Shown here: positions 50,004-62,525 of the stretch, piece after piece
How positions within the stretch are numbered: the stretch's first letter is position 1
Layout: the number at the start of each line of letters is the position of its first letter
Source: Sphagnum compactum
Lineage: Eukaryota; Bryophyta; Sphagnopsida; Sphagnales
Direction of reading: 5' to 3'
DNA: 64,000 nucleotides
NCBI GenBank assembly: GCA_965153455.1
Contig: OZ234495.1
Location: 1,054,001 to 1,118,000 of the forward strand
Translations under genes and position numbers: made by a program
The notes under the pieces: model-generated
What the model saw: the letters and a program-made list of their open reading frames with translations, nothing else
The model's database searches: none
Told to the model about the DNA's origin: nothing

Positions 50004-50457
50004 AGTGGCGTTAAAAGTGATGGTTTTAACTGTTAACAAGGTGAGTGACGTAGTTAACACACTAAAAGTGTGCTCTATAGTTATAATGCCTGAAAGTGGC
50101 GTTTTAGGGATACCAATGTGAAAGAGTCAACACAGTAAAAGTGCGTCCAACAACTGAATTGTCTCTAAAAGTGGCGATTTAGGTAAGAATGCGAGATAGT
50201 TGGCTTCTAAAAATGCGCTCCAAAAAACCTCTATAGTGGCGTTTTAGATAAAGGCGAGATACTTTCACAGTAAAAAGTGTGCTCCAAAAACTAAATGTCC
50301 CTTGAGTGGCGTTTTAGGTACCAAGGTCAATCACAGCAATAGTGTTGGTCCAAGAAAATAAATTGTCTCTAAAGTGGCGTTTTGGGTAAGAAAGCGAGAT
50401 AGTTAACGCACTAGAAGTGTGCTCCAAAATTAAAATGTCCCTCAAGTGGCGTTTTAT
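50004..50457. repeat. Seven-unit array of AGTGGCGTTTTAG upstream of the lipase leader
   Basis: AGTGGCG starts at 50004, 50095, 50170, 50235, 50305, 50373 and 50445, spaced 65-91 bp. In five units it reads AGTGGCGTTTTAG or differs by a base or two; one has AGTGGCGATTTAG and the first AGTGGCGTTAAAA. Between these lies a second conserved block resembling CACACTAAAAGTGTGCTCCA. At 50058-50072 this is a perfect 6-bp stem with an AAA loop. Units are diverged, yet the 7-bp AGTGGCG core is identical in all seven. A regulatory role is inferred from position. Confidence 0.8.
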
Positions 50458-51405
50458 TTCTGGGCTGAAACACAGAAAACGAGAGAGAAGCAGCGCGCAT
50501 TGTCGCGAGCGGCAGCGATTTGTGGAACGCGGCGGGTGCGGCGGAGAACAGCAGTGCGGGACACGTTGCGAGGCGCCTTGTTTTGTTTACTGTTCCAGGA
50601 AGTATCCGTTTCTTTGTAAGTAACTTCGAAGATTATAATAATGTCTTGATTCGCAAAAACAAAATTGCCGCTTCTGTTCATTGTGCGTCTTTTGGTAGGC
50701 ACATTTCTCGTCCAGGTCCTTGTTGTATAAGAAACGTGTCTGACGAAGAAGTAGTTATGGAAGGCGTGATAGATGCTTTGGTGCAATCTGGCTTTTAAAT
50801 TCTTTTTCTCCTTGGCGTCTTAGACAGGCAAACGTCATTCTAAGGAGAGATTGTCCTCTTCAAGCTTTTCTTTTGCGTGCATGTGGTTTCTTCATCCCCC
50901 CCGGGTTCTCGTAAGAATTTCGAAGAGGCATCGAGCATATTGTTAGGGTAATCTGCGTCTTTGTTATCCGGAATCCGCATCTTCTTCGTAATAGGACTTT
51001 TCAATTCAAACAGAAGTCATATCTTGATGTCTTTCTCCGCATGCTTCTACTTTTGAAACGCAGATTCTGAAAAAGATTACAAAGAGAATTTTTTTTTGGA
51101 TCAGTTTCCTGATGTTCTTCTTCTTGCCCTTTTATTGCATTCCAGACAGAGGTGACTGCAATATGCAAATGTTCCTTTCCGCATTGATGATATCAAATTG
51201 GGCTTGTCTGAAGACGCCCAAATAAGTTCATTGTCTGCAGATTGTTGTAAAGCATTATTCTGCTGCCTGCCAGCATTTTGGCATACCTCAAGTCCAAGTC
51301 AAAGCTGGTTCTGATTCGAGCACCCCTCCATCTTCACTTGCCGAGGAGGCCTGAAGAGCGAGCTTCTTCGGGGACACACGAACTTGTAAAGAGGAGTCTG
51401 GTACG
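50458..51405 (+). promoter_or_regulatory. Probable promoter and leader of the lipase gene
   Basis: GC content rises sharply after 50460, consistent with the start of a transcribed region. Open frames here are short and do not match the lipase family N-terminus, which begins at 51406. One or more leader introns are possible. No TATA box is convincing. Confidence 0.4.
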
Positions 51406-54400
51406 ATGCAGAGGCTTGCTGATACGGTTCTCGGAAACGCTAAAGAGTAAGAATGCCACTCCTTCCTTCTTCTTACAGGACTAAGGGTTGAACAGCTTCT
51501 GGAGAGTCTATATCACTGTGTGCCAGGCTACAGTGTTGTCTCAAATAGAGATTTTTTCTCAGCGATTGACTCCAATTTTGCTTCACATGTCTTAACCAAT
51601 GTTTCCATTTTGACCTAATCTGCTCATGTAGCATGAGTGATTGCTAATGCTTTCGCTGAAAAAATCCTATCATTTGATGTAGTCATGTACAGAATCAAGC
51701 CCTAATCACTATGCTGAGAGTCTATATCACTGTGTGCCAGGCTGTGGTGCTAGCTCACATAGAGGTTTTTCTCAGCAATTTGCTCCAAATTTTGCTTCAC
51801 ATTTCTTAACCAATGTTTCCATGTTGACCTAATCTGCTCATGGGGAATGAGCGATGGCCAATGATTTTGCTGAAGTAATCCTGCTGCTTGATGTAGTCAT
51901 GTACAGAATCAAACCCTAGTCACTGTGCTTTACAATGGCCATTAAGGAAGAACAAATTTTGTTTCATAGCAGAATTGATGTTTTCTTGGAACAAATGTGT
52001 GCTCATATGATGCAGGTCACTGAAGACTTTCAGCCAAGAAGCTTTTAACAATACTGTGAGGGTTATCAATGGCTTTTCTGCACTTTTGCTGTCGATACTC
52101 CCAGGAAGGTCTAAGATTTTGGAAGGCATGCAAGGCTTTGAGCTTTACCCAACTTTACAGGCACCCCGAATGCCACGCTGGATGGAGAAGTAAGTTCCTC
52201 CTCAACTACCACTTGTGGTTTTAGATTTGCACTATACCTACCGAACCAGCTTGTGAACTAGATAACTGGTCTGCAGAATGTTTTTTCAAGCACTGATGAC
52301 CATCAAATTTGCCAGATCCTGGCAGCAGAATATACTTGATGAACCCCAGAAATTATTCTGTCTTTCCCAACTTGCAAAATTGGATAGTAGGGTTGGTTGT
52401 CGAAGAATTTTTCACCTCTCCCAGAGTTGCTATATATTTTATGCAGTGCATCCTACACTTGCATTTTTTGAAAATGGACAGTTGAACTTGGGTCAATTTG
52501 GAAAGGAAGATTCTGCAGGTATTAGTCAGAGTAGCTGTATAAGTGGTTTCTTGAAACAATGTTCACACTCTTGAAATATCTGTGATAGAATTATTGTGGA
52601 GTTCTCTTCTGATAGATATTTCAGGATTATGTCATATGATGAAGAGGTCAGCAATTTGCTTTTGGGAGTATTTCCTTTCATAACTCACATATTCTGGTGT
52701 GGATTGCAGTGGAGTATCCTCATTCAATGCATTTATTTCAGAGTATGACTCAGAGGATGAATGGAGTAGTGAATCAGAATATGGATCAGGCCTGGAGGAG
52801 GTTGATGACACAGGGCCTCCCTCTCCTGCCTCACAAACTTCACATATGTCAAGACATAGCAGTACGAGTCGGGTGGAGCGGCGACATAGGTCCCCATGGC
52901 AACAATGGCTTCGATGCCTAACATGGCCTTTGCGTCATTGGTATGTTGTTTACCATTGTACTTGATGTACTGCTAGCTCTTTGCTTGCAATGTGAGTACT
53001 TTTGGTTGGACATGTCTGTTAACATGATTTGAGCGTGCTCTTTTGATGGCAGGCACTTACCAGGGCATAGACCATTGATGACACAAGGATCAGGAACATC
53101 ACAGGAGAATTCGCTCCCTCGCAGGTCTAGCTCCAGCAGTTTTAGGGGCTTTGCCCGGTGCCTAAGTGGGGTCAAGGACTATGTTATGCCAAGGCAAGTA
53201 GCAGACCGCAGGCGTGGCATTATCGAGGTAGGGTGCTATACCTGAATCACCTATGTTGATCAGCAGTGCAAAATCCATTCCATCATCTAGTTTGTTGTTG
53301 CTGCAGAGTGGGCTTCCAAGGAGTGCCTGAAGCATCCTTCAAGCTGATGATCTTGGAACATGAGTGCTATTGTTTTCAAAAGCTAATAATGATGAATTTT
53401 TTTGGGTCAATCCCATTCCATTGATATGTGTACTTAGACAAGGGTGATGTAACAGGACTTGCAGATTTTGATTGAACTTTTTATTGAGAGAGTGTTTGAA
53501 GTAGTGCGGAAAGGAGTTCATCATCTTTTGTCGCCCTTCCAGACATTGAAGGAAGTTACTTTGTGGTTGAGATTTGGGGATTTGGCACAAGACAACGTTG
53601 GTGCTGAGGTGGTGGAAACAACCATCTTGGGCAATGATGAACCTGTTCCTCAGGTAAAAGTCCAGGGACCTCAACAGACACTTAACACTGACAGCCGCAC
53701 ATGTGGGGACATCATCACAAGCTTGGGGTTAGTATACAACTTCTCCTCTCCAGCGTATGAGTTTGAAGACAAATTGAGACCTCTACTGAGTGTTGTCGAA
53801 AACGTCCAAGCCTGGCTTGATTTCCTGATTATAACTAGCTCATGGGTTGGTCTGTCATTGACAGGACATTTCTACCCTTTATTAATAAAATATGGAGTCA
53901 TTTCTCCTTTGAGGTCAAACTTATGTTAGGGCCGTCTCAAAGTTGCTCTTAAAATTTGTTGCTGGTTAATGCCACTGTGAATATTTAGAATTTTCATTCT
54001 TCTTCAAACTTTCAGTTTCATATTTTACTTGCTTTGGATGTGGAACAGAATTATGATTGCCTCAGCACTAGAAGGGATGAAAGTTCATAGTTTGAAGCCT
54101 GACTCTCAGTTCTCAACAGAGGGTGCTTCCAGTATTTCAAACTGCTTTCTTCTCATACCAAAGAGATTTTGTTTCTACTTATTTTGCCATGAAGCTGGCA
54201 AATTCTGCCTCTGGGCAATAATAGTTCCATAAACGCAAGTATCCTATTGGCTTGACCTAAAGCAATATCATTATTGTGTGGCAGGTATCCATATGAAGTA
54301 CTCCGTGTTACCACTGCTGATGGTCACATCCTATTGCTTGAGAGGATTCCCAGGTATGAGGGGAAGGAAAGTACTGACAATCCAATGGCAGTGAGGGTTT

Positions 54401-57277
54401 ACATGTTGTGATAATCCTAAACAAGGGCCAAAACATCTAATCACAACTATTCTCAAGGAGCATGTTTGTGTTGGCTTTCATAGACATTAAACATTATGGA
54501 AAAAGCTGCTCATTGTCATGTCACCAAGCATGATGAGAGAGCCCTCTGATCAGTTATGAACCAAGGAAATGATAACATATTCATTGTATCTAAGTTGAAT
54601 AAAATGGCAATCAACATCAGAGCTGCACCCTGCTTAGTAAGTCTGATAGCAAAAATGCCTTCATTGTTGTCTTTGTTTAGAAATATTGACCTGATAACTG
54701 AGCTATAGAGTAGCTTTTGGATAAGCTTTATTTTGATGGTTGGCTTTATGCTGATTGCAGAAAGGACTCCCGGAAGGTGTTGTTCTTGCAGCATGGAGTT
54801 TTTGATTCATCATTAGGGTAGGCCAAAACATACCCAGAGATTTTAAGTTCTTTGGAAAAATAAGTGCTAGACTTTGATCTCATCAGACATGCTTCTGTTT
54901 GTGTGTCGTCATCAATAACTGCCATTTTTTGAAAAGGGAATTATGTGGTGATTTCTCAGAATATAGTTATTTTTCTTTTAGTCTGGAGTCTTGGGAGTGC
55001 TAGTGAGTTGACAATGGACCAGGATCTTTGTTACTGCAATGCAGAAAGTCAAAACCTCCTCAGAGCAAAGAGTCATTGCTCCATTGTGGGTTTACTGCCA
55101 GAGTTCCCAGAGCTCCTTAAGTACAATGCTCAAGAATATTTAACTGCTTTTCTACCACCAGAACCTTACTGTGTAAATGGTACCTATACAGGTGACCACA
55201 ACTATGCTACTGGCTACCTGAACCAAAATAATTAGGTTTGCCTATGGTGTTCAACTCAGTGTGTTTTTCTTGTTGTGTACAGTTGGGTTTCAAATGGAGT
55301 TGTGGGATCTCAGGCCTTTGCAGCTTTTGATCAAGGTACACATTTTTGCTCTGATCTCTCAGTTTCTTTGGTTTTCACTTGTTGTCATAAAAGTCTGTCT
55401 AGTTTAATTGTGTAGGTTCTAGAATCTCCATTATGTGGTAGCTTCAAGATGTAAAATTCAGAAGTTAATCGTTGAGGCATGAGCAGTTATGTCTAAGTGG
55501 AATTATTGAAACAATGATATGGAAGGCTCAGGTGCTGATTACTCCAGGAGCAAGGATACTTTGCTTTTTGAATGACTTCAACCAAGTTATTATTTTGCAT
55601 GCGTGTTGAAGACATTATGGGAATGTTGCAGGCTATGATGTATTTTTGGGCAATCTTCGGGGTTTAGCATCTCGAGAGCATGTGAACAAACACATTTCAT
55701 CCCAAAGGTGTAGTCTGACTGCTATAAGTAAACTCTGCCCTGAGAACTTACAACCTGTTTGAAATGCTTTTTTTGGTATAGATTCAGTGTGAAGGGCTTT
55801 CATTCAGATGACATGATCACTGAACAAACATTTGCATCCTTTGTATCATCACTTTGTGATGTTATGGCAAGCAAGTCTAATCAGTATATTTTCAAATCAG
55901 TAGGTCATTTTTTTCACTTTCGTCTAACTTCATGCCAAAATGACGTTAGTGGATGTTCCAAGTAAATTTAAAAACTCAGTATCTTGGATTTAGCATCCCC
56001 ATTCCTTTCTTGGAATTGATGGCAGCTAAAGGTGATGGTGATTGGAGTTGGCAATTTGAATCCTTCATGTCTGGTTCTAGAACTCCTGCATACCAGATCA
56101 TACTTGCTCTCCCTTGTTGATTTTGCTGTGAAATTGAGACTAATATACAAGATTGAAATTTTCTTCATATCTTGCAACTTGCAGTCACATGTATAGCTAA
56201 GCTCATTCTGTAGACGTATGTTGTGAGGTCAACTGATGATGTATTCATTTCTTGTTACATTCATGCAGTTATTGGCAGTTCTCAGTGAATGAGCATGGCA
56301 CTCAAGATATTCCAGCCATGCTCACCAAGGTCCATGAACTCAAGACAATGGAGCTAGCAAAAGTGAGGGATGATGAAAATGAATCCTCAGATTCTCTGAA
56401 GCCGAAGGAACACGGTCTACCCTACACAATGTGTGGAGTAGCCCACAGTCTGGGGGGAGCAGCACTGCTGATCTACATAGTGACAAGGCGGTTAGACAAT
56501 AAACCACATTATCTTTCAAGACTGATCCTTCTTTCCCCTGCTGGGTTCCATGAAGATGCCCCAATAGCACTTAAGTTAGTGCGGTTCATGCTCCCTGTTC
56601 TAGCTCCGGTCCTCAGCCCCTTTGTTCCTGGTATTTACATACCCACAAGGCTTTTCCGAGGTCTCTTCAACAAGCTCTCAAGAGACTTCCAGAATTATCC
56701 AGCTTTGGGAGGGCTTGTTCAAGCCCTACTAAGCTATGTTGTTGGTGGTGATAACTCCAACTGGGTTGGAGCAATTGGTGTTTCACATTATAACATGAAT
56801 GATATGCCAGGGGTGTCGTTCCGTGTTGCAATTCATTTGGCTCAAATGATGCGCACAAGGCGGTTCATCATGTTTGATTTTGGTTCAGTTTCTGCAAACA
56901 TGCAAGCATATGGGACACCTTACCCATTGGATATAGGGCTGCATTATGATCTCATTGACATCCCAGTTTTCATTGTGGCAGGGTTGAAGGACAGGGTGAT
57001 TCCACCATCCATGGTGAGAAAACACTATGAAATGATGAGAAGTGCTGGTTGCCAAGTATCGTATGCAGAGTTTGAGTATGCTCACCTTGATTTCACATTT
57101 GCGAATAGAGAGGAGTTAATGGCTTATGTGCTATCAAAAATGTCAGTCAGCCTACCTAGAAAGCCTGGGAACAGCATAGGTCCTCTGGTGGAGGACCAGC
57201 ATCCCACAAACAGGTCAGCCAGTTCGAAGAAATTGTATTTCACTCATTCTCGACAACCAATCAACAAGTCTGACTGA
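51406..57277 (+). CDS. Alpha/beta-hydrolase lipase (acid-lipase-like, plant long form)
   Basis: The family hydrolyses neutral lipid or steryl esters; the exact substrate here is unknown. Ten exons: 51406-51446, 52016-52189, 52710-52940, 53053-53227, 53456-53727, 54285-54353, 54761-54817, 55283-55335, 55632-55707, 56269-57277. Phases join to 718 residues. The start MQRLADTVLGNAKE matches the Arabidopsis long-form lipases (At1g18460/At1g73920) as I remember them. Residues ~82-110 are acidic and Ser-rich. The catalytic domain starts near YPYEVLRVTTADGH. LQHGVFDSS (His332-Gly333) is the oxyanion region. The nucleophile is Ser443 in AHSLGG; likely partners are Asp624 (AGLKDRV) and His655 (YAHLDFTF). 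The segment WQQWLRCLTWPLRHW is less hydrophobic than the membrane segment I recall in angiosperms. Exon 1 is only 41 nt but is fixed by homology and phase. Confidence 0.93.
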
Positions 57278-60200
57278 AGATAGGCACTCTGCCAATCATA
57301 ACAGAAACTTCAGACAGGAGCAACTTGGGGAGGTTGACCCAGTGGCTGCCTTTGAGCACAGTGTTCAAGCTAAAGTCACAACCAAGAGCTTGTTGAGTTT
57401 TCAGAGTCTATTATATAGCTCCTTACTGTGCCTTGGCAAGTCTTCTGTCATGGCAGAGCTAAACTCATGAGGCTAGTTTTTCTGGTGAAGAAGCTGGAGT
57501 GGAAGCTTGAGCATGCATTTACATGTAAATTAGACAATTTTTTTGGCTTCTCAGGAGTTGAATTATAGGAGTATGTGCTAGAAAATTGTAGGGCACTATT
57601 TGTGCCAACAAGCCACACTTCATGTCTTCTGTTATTCTAGGGCTATTGCTTTTTTCTTGGAAGCAGATGTTAATCCCCATGTTATCCAGTAGAATTGTTA
57701 TCCAGTTCTACTGAAACATGCAGACATTGAGCATGTTCCTCCTGGAATTTGGTGTCATGCTCTTTGCAAGGTTGCTAGGCACCTTAACCATCATTTGCTT
57801 GATGCTGGTTGTATATGTAGGTGCAGTAGAGAGAGTGAATGTTTTCTAGGCTACAAAAAAACGGAAGTAGTATGTGTACATTTAAAATGCCCTTGAAGAG
57901 GTCTTGGTCCTGGGTTATGTATGAGCTGTGTTTTATACAGCATAATCTGAAAGCCACATAAACTGGTGATTGGTTTGCTGCTTCACGACTGTTCTGTAGC
58001 CTTGATTTTATTGTTGAAATGTGAACATGTGAGGTACGGACACTCAGATACAGGCCATGCACACACTCCTGTTCCCACTGGCAGGGAATGTCTTTTGCAT
58101 GTTACAGGTGCTGAAGAAGGTTATGCTTTCTCTGGAGGGGAATTTGGTCAATGTGTCGCAGCTGCTGTTGGCTTACATTCTTGACTACAAAGGTCTGGCC
58201 AGCATCTGGAATCCGACTTCAAGTCTGAGGTTTGCAATCTACCACATGTCATCCCCACGGTTTCAGATGTGGGCATGGAAGTACTGTTATGATTAGAAAA
58301 CTCTGCTCAGAAATGGTTGCTGTGGTTGTCACCTCAGTCCTCTCCTCAAGCCTTTCTCAAGGTATTATGTTTTTGTTCCTGCTACTTTCAAGGCAGACGA
58401 CCAATCTGATTCTGAAGGTTTATACAACCAGATAGCCAAGGCATAGTATAGTACCTGTTTTAAGACTGTCTGACATGATTCATTCAGTCTGCAGAGTATA
58501 AGTCCAGATGATAGATCTGGCATCCTTCTCTGTCCACCTGAATATTTCCTTTTGTCCTTGACTCTCTGTAGAGTATTCTTAAGTGAATGGCACTGTTCCT
58601 CCCTTTTTTGAAACCCAAGTAGCAAACAAGTGTACTTGTGAATTGTGCATTCAATAGGAAAAGTTTTACCTCGCAATAGATAATAGAAAACTACACTATA
58701 GTTTCCAGCATATTATTATACTGCATTAAGCTTTCCCTGACGCTCATCAAGCATGAAAGCTGGTTGCAGATAGTAAACTGTGAGGATTATTATGAAGAGA
58801 AAAAAGCTGTAATTACCTAGTTCTCTCCATCTTCTTCTACCTCCTATCTTCTTTTGGTTCTGCAGACAAATTCAGAAATGAAAAAAAGGCCCAGGCTGGC
58901 TGGCAATCAGTAGACTTTTACAAAACAATCTTTTGATACCTAGTGCTTGATTTACTTTGTCTGACTTTGCCTCAGATTTAAGAGAACAGCATGGCAAAGC
59001 TGCAAAGAGCCCTTCTTTGAAAGCAGATAGTACCCTTGGGTGGTGAGGACAACACATGACAGGCATGATGAGAGGTTCATGCCTTGTGATTGTATGAGAA
59101 AGAGAGGGTTCATGCGTTGTGGTTGCATGGAGGAATAGGAGGGTTCATGTCATGCGATTGCAAAGCCTAGCCTCAATCAAGCTTTTGCTTCTATTTCTGC
59201 ATCACATCATTTCAACATTTCTCTATTGCAGGTAAATCACCAAATCTCTAGATCCATCTGCAAGTAGGTAGTATAATTTTTCTGCAATGAATTACTATAC
59301 TTCATTAGTATTCCAATATGTAAGACAGAAATGTCATTGCCTGCACACTCTGCACTAATATGCAATCTCCAGGACTCTCCTAATCACTCGCTGTTTGAAC
59401 AGAATGCATGTGAAACTTCTGGAACTCTCTCTCTCTCTCACACACACACCCACTTATTGAACCACCTGCACTATCAGTCCAGAAAGTGCACATGCCTCTT
59501 CAGAGTTCTGTTTTATCACTCCATATTATTGCACTGACACTCCCATAAATGCACAAATGAGTAGTGTGAACAGTGTACTATTATTTCAGGTAGTGAGAAT
59601 CACGCATATATAATCATCATCACATGTCAGGGTTAAAGTGGTGGTGGTGTTTGTTTAGGTTGTTAGTTAGAGTATTGGCAACAAATTAGCACAATATTCT
59701 ATCAGAAAGAAGGTAGATAGTTGACAACTGGAGATGAGACAACTGAGAAATGGTGGTCAGAGTAATAATAATAAAAATATTGCGATTTGTTGGTTTAAAC
59801 TTGTACTTCATACATGATTGTTGTTTTCATTTCAATTCTTGTTTTGAGTAGAACCTGTTCATCTGGTATGAAATTGTGAGGTGTGCGGGTTTTTCTTTAG
59901 AAAATGTTCATCAAACATTTCCTATTTTAACTTTTGCTGGTTTGAACTTTGCACAAAGGGAAAGCAAAGCTATGGCTAAAGGAGCTACAATTTTTCACAA
60001 GGGGGTCAAAGCCATAAAGCGAGGAGCTACAAATCGGAGTAGTGAAGAAAGGAAGCGAACTGAAGGGAAGGAAGCAAAAAAACTACTCTTGAATGAACTC
60101 TTCTTTTGTTTTTACTCAGAAAAATTCAAGGGGCTTGTACATCTCTTGAGGAATGTAGCAATGTATTTATTTTGTTTTTTCTGGGGCTTGCTTGCATGAT

Positions 60201-61127
60201 TGCTGCATCATTTTCATCTGATAACAGTTTCAAGGTTTTTCTCAACGTTTCTCAACGATTTGTAGTATACTATTTATCTAGTGCAATTCCTGGGCTTGCA
60301 AATTGCTCACATTCTTGTTAGGTTTTTTTTCCTTGCAAGAAGTCTAGCTGATGATGATGATGATTATCACAGGCTTGCTTGCTTCCTGCAATCTAGAGCT
60401 AGCAGTAATTTGCTCAAGTACAAAGTAATTGGAAATGTAGAAGTGTGTTTTGTAGAAGCTATCATCATCATCATCATCCTTCTTGCTTGCTTGAGGCAAT
60501 CTAGTTAGCTGCAATTTGCTCAACTACAACGGAATTGCTGATCTAGAATGTCTTTTAGTAGTAGAATATCATCATCATCTCTCTACATTTGCTGGAATGT
60601 CAAGCTTTTCAACCAAGGAATTTGCTTATTCAACTTGCTTCAGTCCACTGCAACACCAGCTTTGCTGAACAGATATAGTGTGTAAAAAGAAGAAGAAGAA
60701 GACTCGAAAGAAACGGCAAATTTGTAATTAAGATTCGTGTCCATGAATCATGCAACAGCTGCTCCGGAGCCTTGATGCTCTCGTCGAGTTCTTTCCTGAC
60801 GCCGACGCTGTCGTAGAGTTTCTGACGTCCAAGCTATTCAATCAACCGCGATAAATTGCAACCGTTTAGACTTGAGAAAGTCCCATGCAAGAGAGACAGA
60901 CAAAAAGAAAGAAAAAAAGTAAGTATCATTGCACGCATTTTACTTGTAGAGTTTGCGATGTCGAAACTGTTCAATCTACCGTACTGAAATTGCAACGATT
61001 TGGACTCCAGTATCGTGCATGAAAGACAGAAAGGAATGGAAGAAATTGTTGCAAGTCTCACTCGTGTTTTTGCGCTTTGTTACCTGCAAATTTGCTCGAC
61101 GATGCAACAAGGGTCGGACCGGCGGGT
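57278..61127. other. Intergenic region with microsatellites
   Basis: The first few hundred bases are presumably lipase 3' UTR. Later open frames (for example 58057-58296 + and 58365-58676 -) show no recognisable domain. Simple repeats include (CT)n(CA)n near 59428-59450, GAT repeats near 60348-60364 and ATC runs near 60461-60475. No RNA gene was recognised. Confidence 0.5.
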
Positions 61128-61792
61128 TCACTTCCCGCCGCCACCGCCTCCGCCTCCACCACCCCCTCCTCCTCCTCCTCCTCCTCCACCACCTCCTCCC
61201 CCTCCACCCCCACCTCCTCCGCCTCCTCCACCTCCGCCGCCACCGCCACCAGGTGCATAGCCACCTCCGCGGCGCCAACCATTGCCGTAACCATTATTGC
61301 CCCAGCCATTGCCGTAACCATTATTGCCCCAGCCATTCCCGTAACCGTTACCATACCATTTCTTCGCGTTGGCGTCGGCGCCGGTCACCTTGGTAGGCTT
61401 GTCAGCCTTGGGTACCTGCGGGAAGGCAGCCGCGAAGAGCAGCAAACACACACATACATACACACAAAACGGTCAGAACGTCTTTATCCATATTCTTGCG
61501 CTTGATCCTTTCGTAGTGAGATCGGTGAGACTGCACGAAGACTGGAGAAGTGGTAACAAGCCAGGTAAAGAAAGGATTGAAAATGGGAAGAAGTTGCAGG
61601 AAGATCAGAGCTGCCGACCTTAGTCTCGGTTGTAGACTTGGTTGATTCGGCAGTGTTCGACTGCTGCTTTTCTTCCGAGAGCTGTCTGGAAAGCGCTGGT
61701 GTTACTAACGCCTGTGAGAGAAGGAGAACAAGGAGTAAGAAGGTCAAAGCCCTCATGGCTCTTGAAGAAGAAGCAGAAGAAGAAGAAGTCAT
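61128..61792 (-). CDS. Secreted glycine-rich protein with 39 consecutive Gly
   Basis: Glycine-rich proteins with a signal peptide are usually structural cell-wall proteins; that role is inferred. Two exons: 61792-61619 and 61415-61128, joined GT-AG in phase 0, giving 153 residues from this start. The signal peptide is MRALTFLLLVLLLSQALVTP, followed by a polar Ser/Thr/Lys/Glu-rich stretch. Exon 2 holds a KKWYGNGYGNGWGNNGYGNG-type Tyr/Trp/Asn/Gly repeat, then RRGGGYAP, then 39 Gly and a final Lys. The Gly run mixes GGT, GGA, GGC and GGG codons. Three in-frame ATGs exist, at 61843, 61792 and 61756. A TATA box at 61867-61875 puts the transcription start close to the first, so 61792 or 61756 is preferred; 61756 places Met directly at the signal peptide. 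Confidence 0.85.
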
Positions 61793-61866
61793 GCTACTAG
61801 CAGTTTGATCAGAACTCTCTTGAAACCTGAAGGATGAAGTCATGTCGAATGGGGTTCAGATCGAGT

Positions 61867-61875
61867 CTTATATAG
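61867..61875 (-). promoter_or_regulatory. TATA box of the glycine-rich protein gene
   Basis: The minus strand reads CTATATAAG here. At normal TATA spacing, transcription would begin near 61840, at or just past the first in-frame ATG, which argues for translation from a downstream ATG. Confidence 0.7.
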
Positions 61876-62525
61876 GGGACGGAAAAGAACTGTCAAGTAA
61901 TGCCTTCACAGCTGAAAGACAATCAAGCTCGGACATTGCCATCAGTACTTGGTTGACTTCTGTGACGCAAATCTTTTATGGCGACTGACATGATGGATGC
62001 AAGAATAGACAATGTGACGGTGAATTAGGTGAGCTTCATCAATACAACATTGCTGAGGAGGGGCTGTCCATCTTTTATAAGTCTGACAAAATGTTGACGA
62101 TCGAAGGTCTGCAAGCAGTTACAGAAAAAAAGGGTGTGTCACGAAGACGGGAGTCTTCTGCTTTATATAATCTAGATCATGATATCAGCTTAAAAGCTCT
62201 AACTACATGGACTATGTAAGCTAGAAAAGTTCAATCTAGATGCAGCAGCTGCAAACTCTGTCACATCTCAGGAATTAAATTATCACTTCTGCTACTAGCC
62301 GCTGCTCACTATAATATTCTGCAAGGCGTTTAATCAATTGGGCCAACAGCTGCGGATCAATCAAGTCTGGTACACAAAAGTCCACAATCATCCAGCAAAA
62401 CCGTATCTGCATGTTGCACTAGCACATGGGTGATCAAACAAGTTAATCGTAGTATGTGCAGGAACCTAAGCATTATTATATGTAGACAAATTCGACATTC
62501 GAGAATCAGCAATATTGAAATGAAT
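61876..62525. other. Upstream region of the glycine-rich protein gene
   Basis: This presumably holds the rest of the promoter. No open frame or repeat was recognised. Confidence 0.4.

Noticed and set aside
50004-50457. Array considered as a CRISPR-like repeat-spacer locus
   Set aside because: Unit spacing varies from 65 to 91 bp, repeats are diverged, and the setting is a plant nuclear genome with spliced genes.
61000-61260. Plus-strand polyproline frame opposite the glycine-rich protein
   Set aside because: It is the complement of the polyglycine tract. The minus strand has the signal peptide, TATA box and clean intron.
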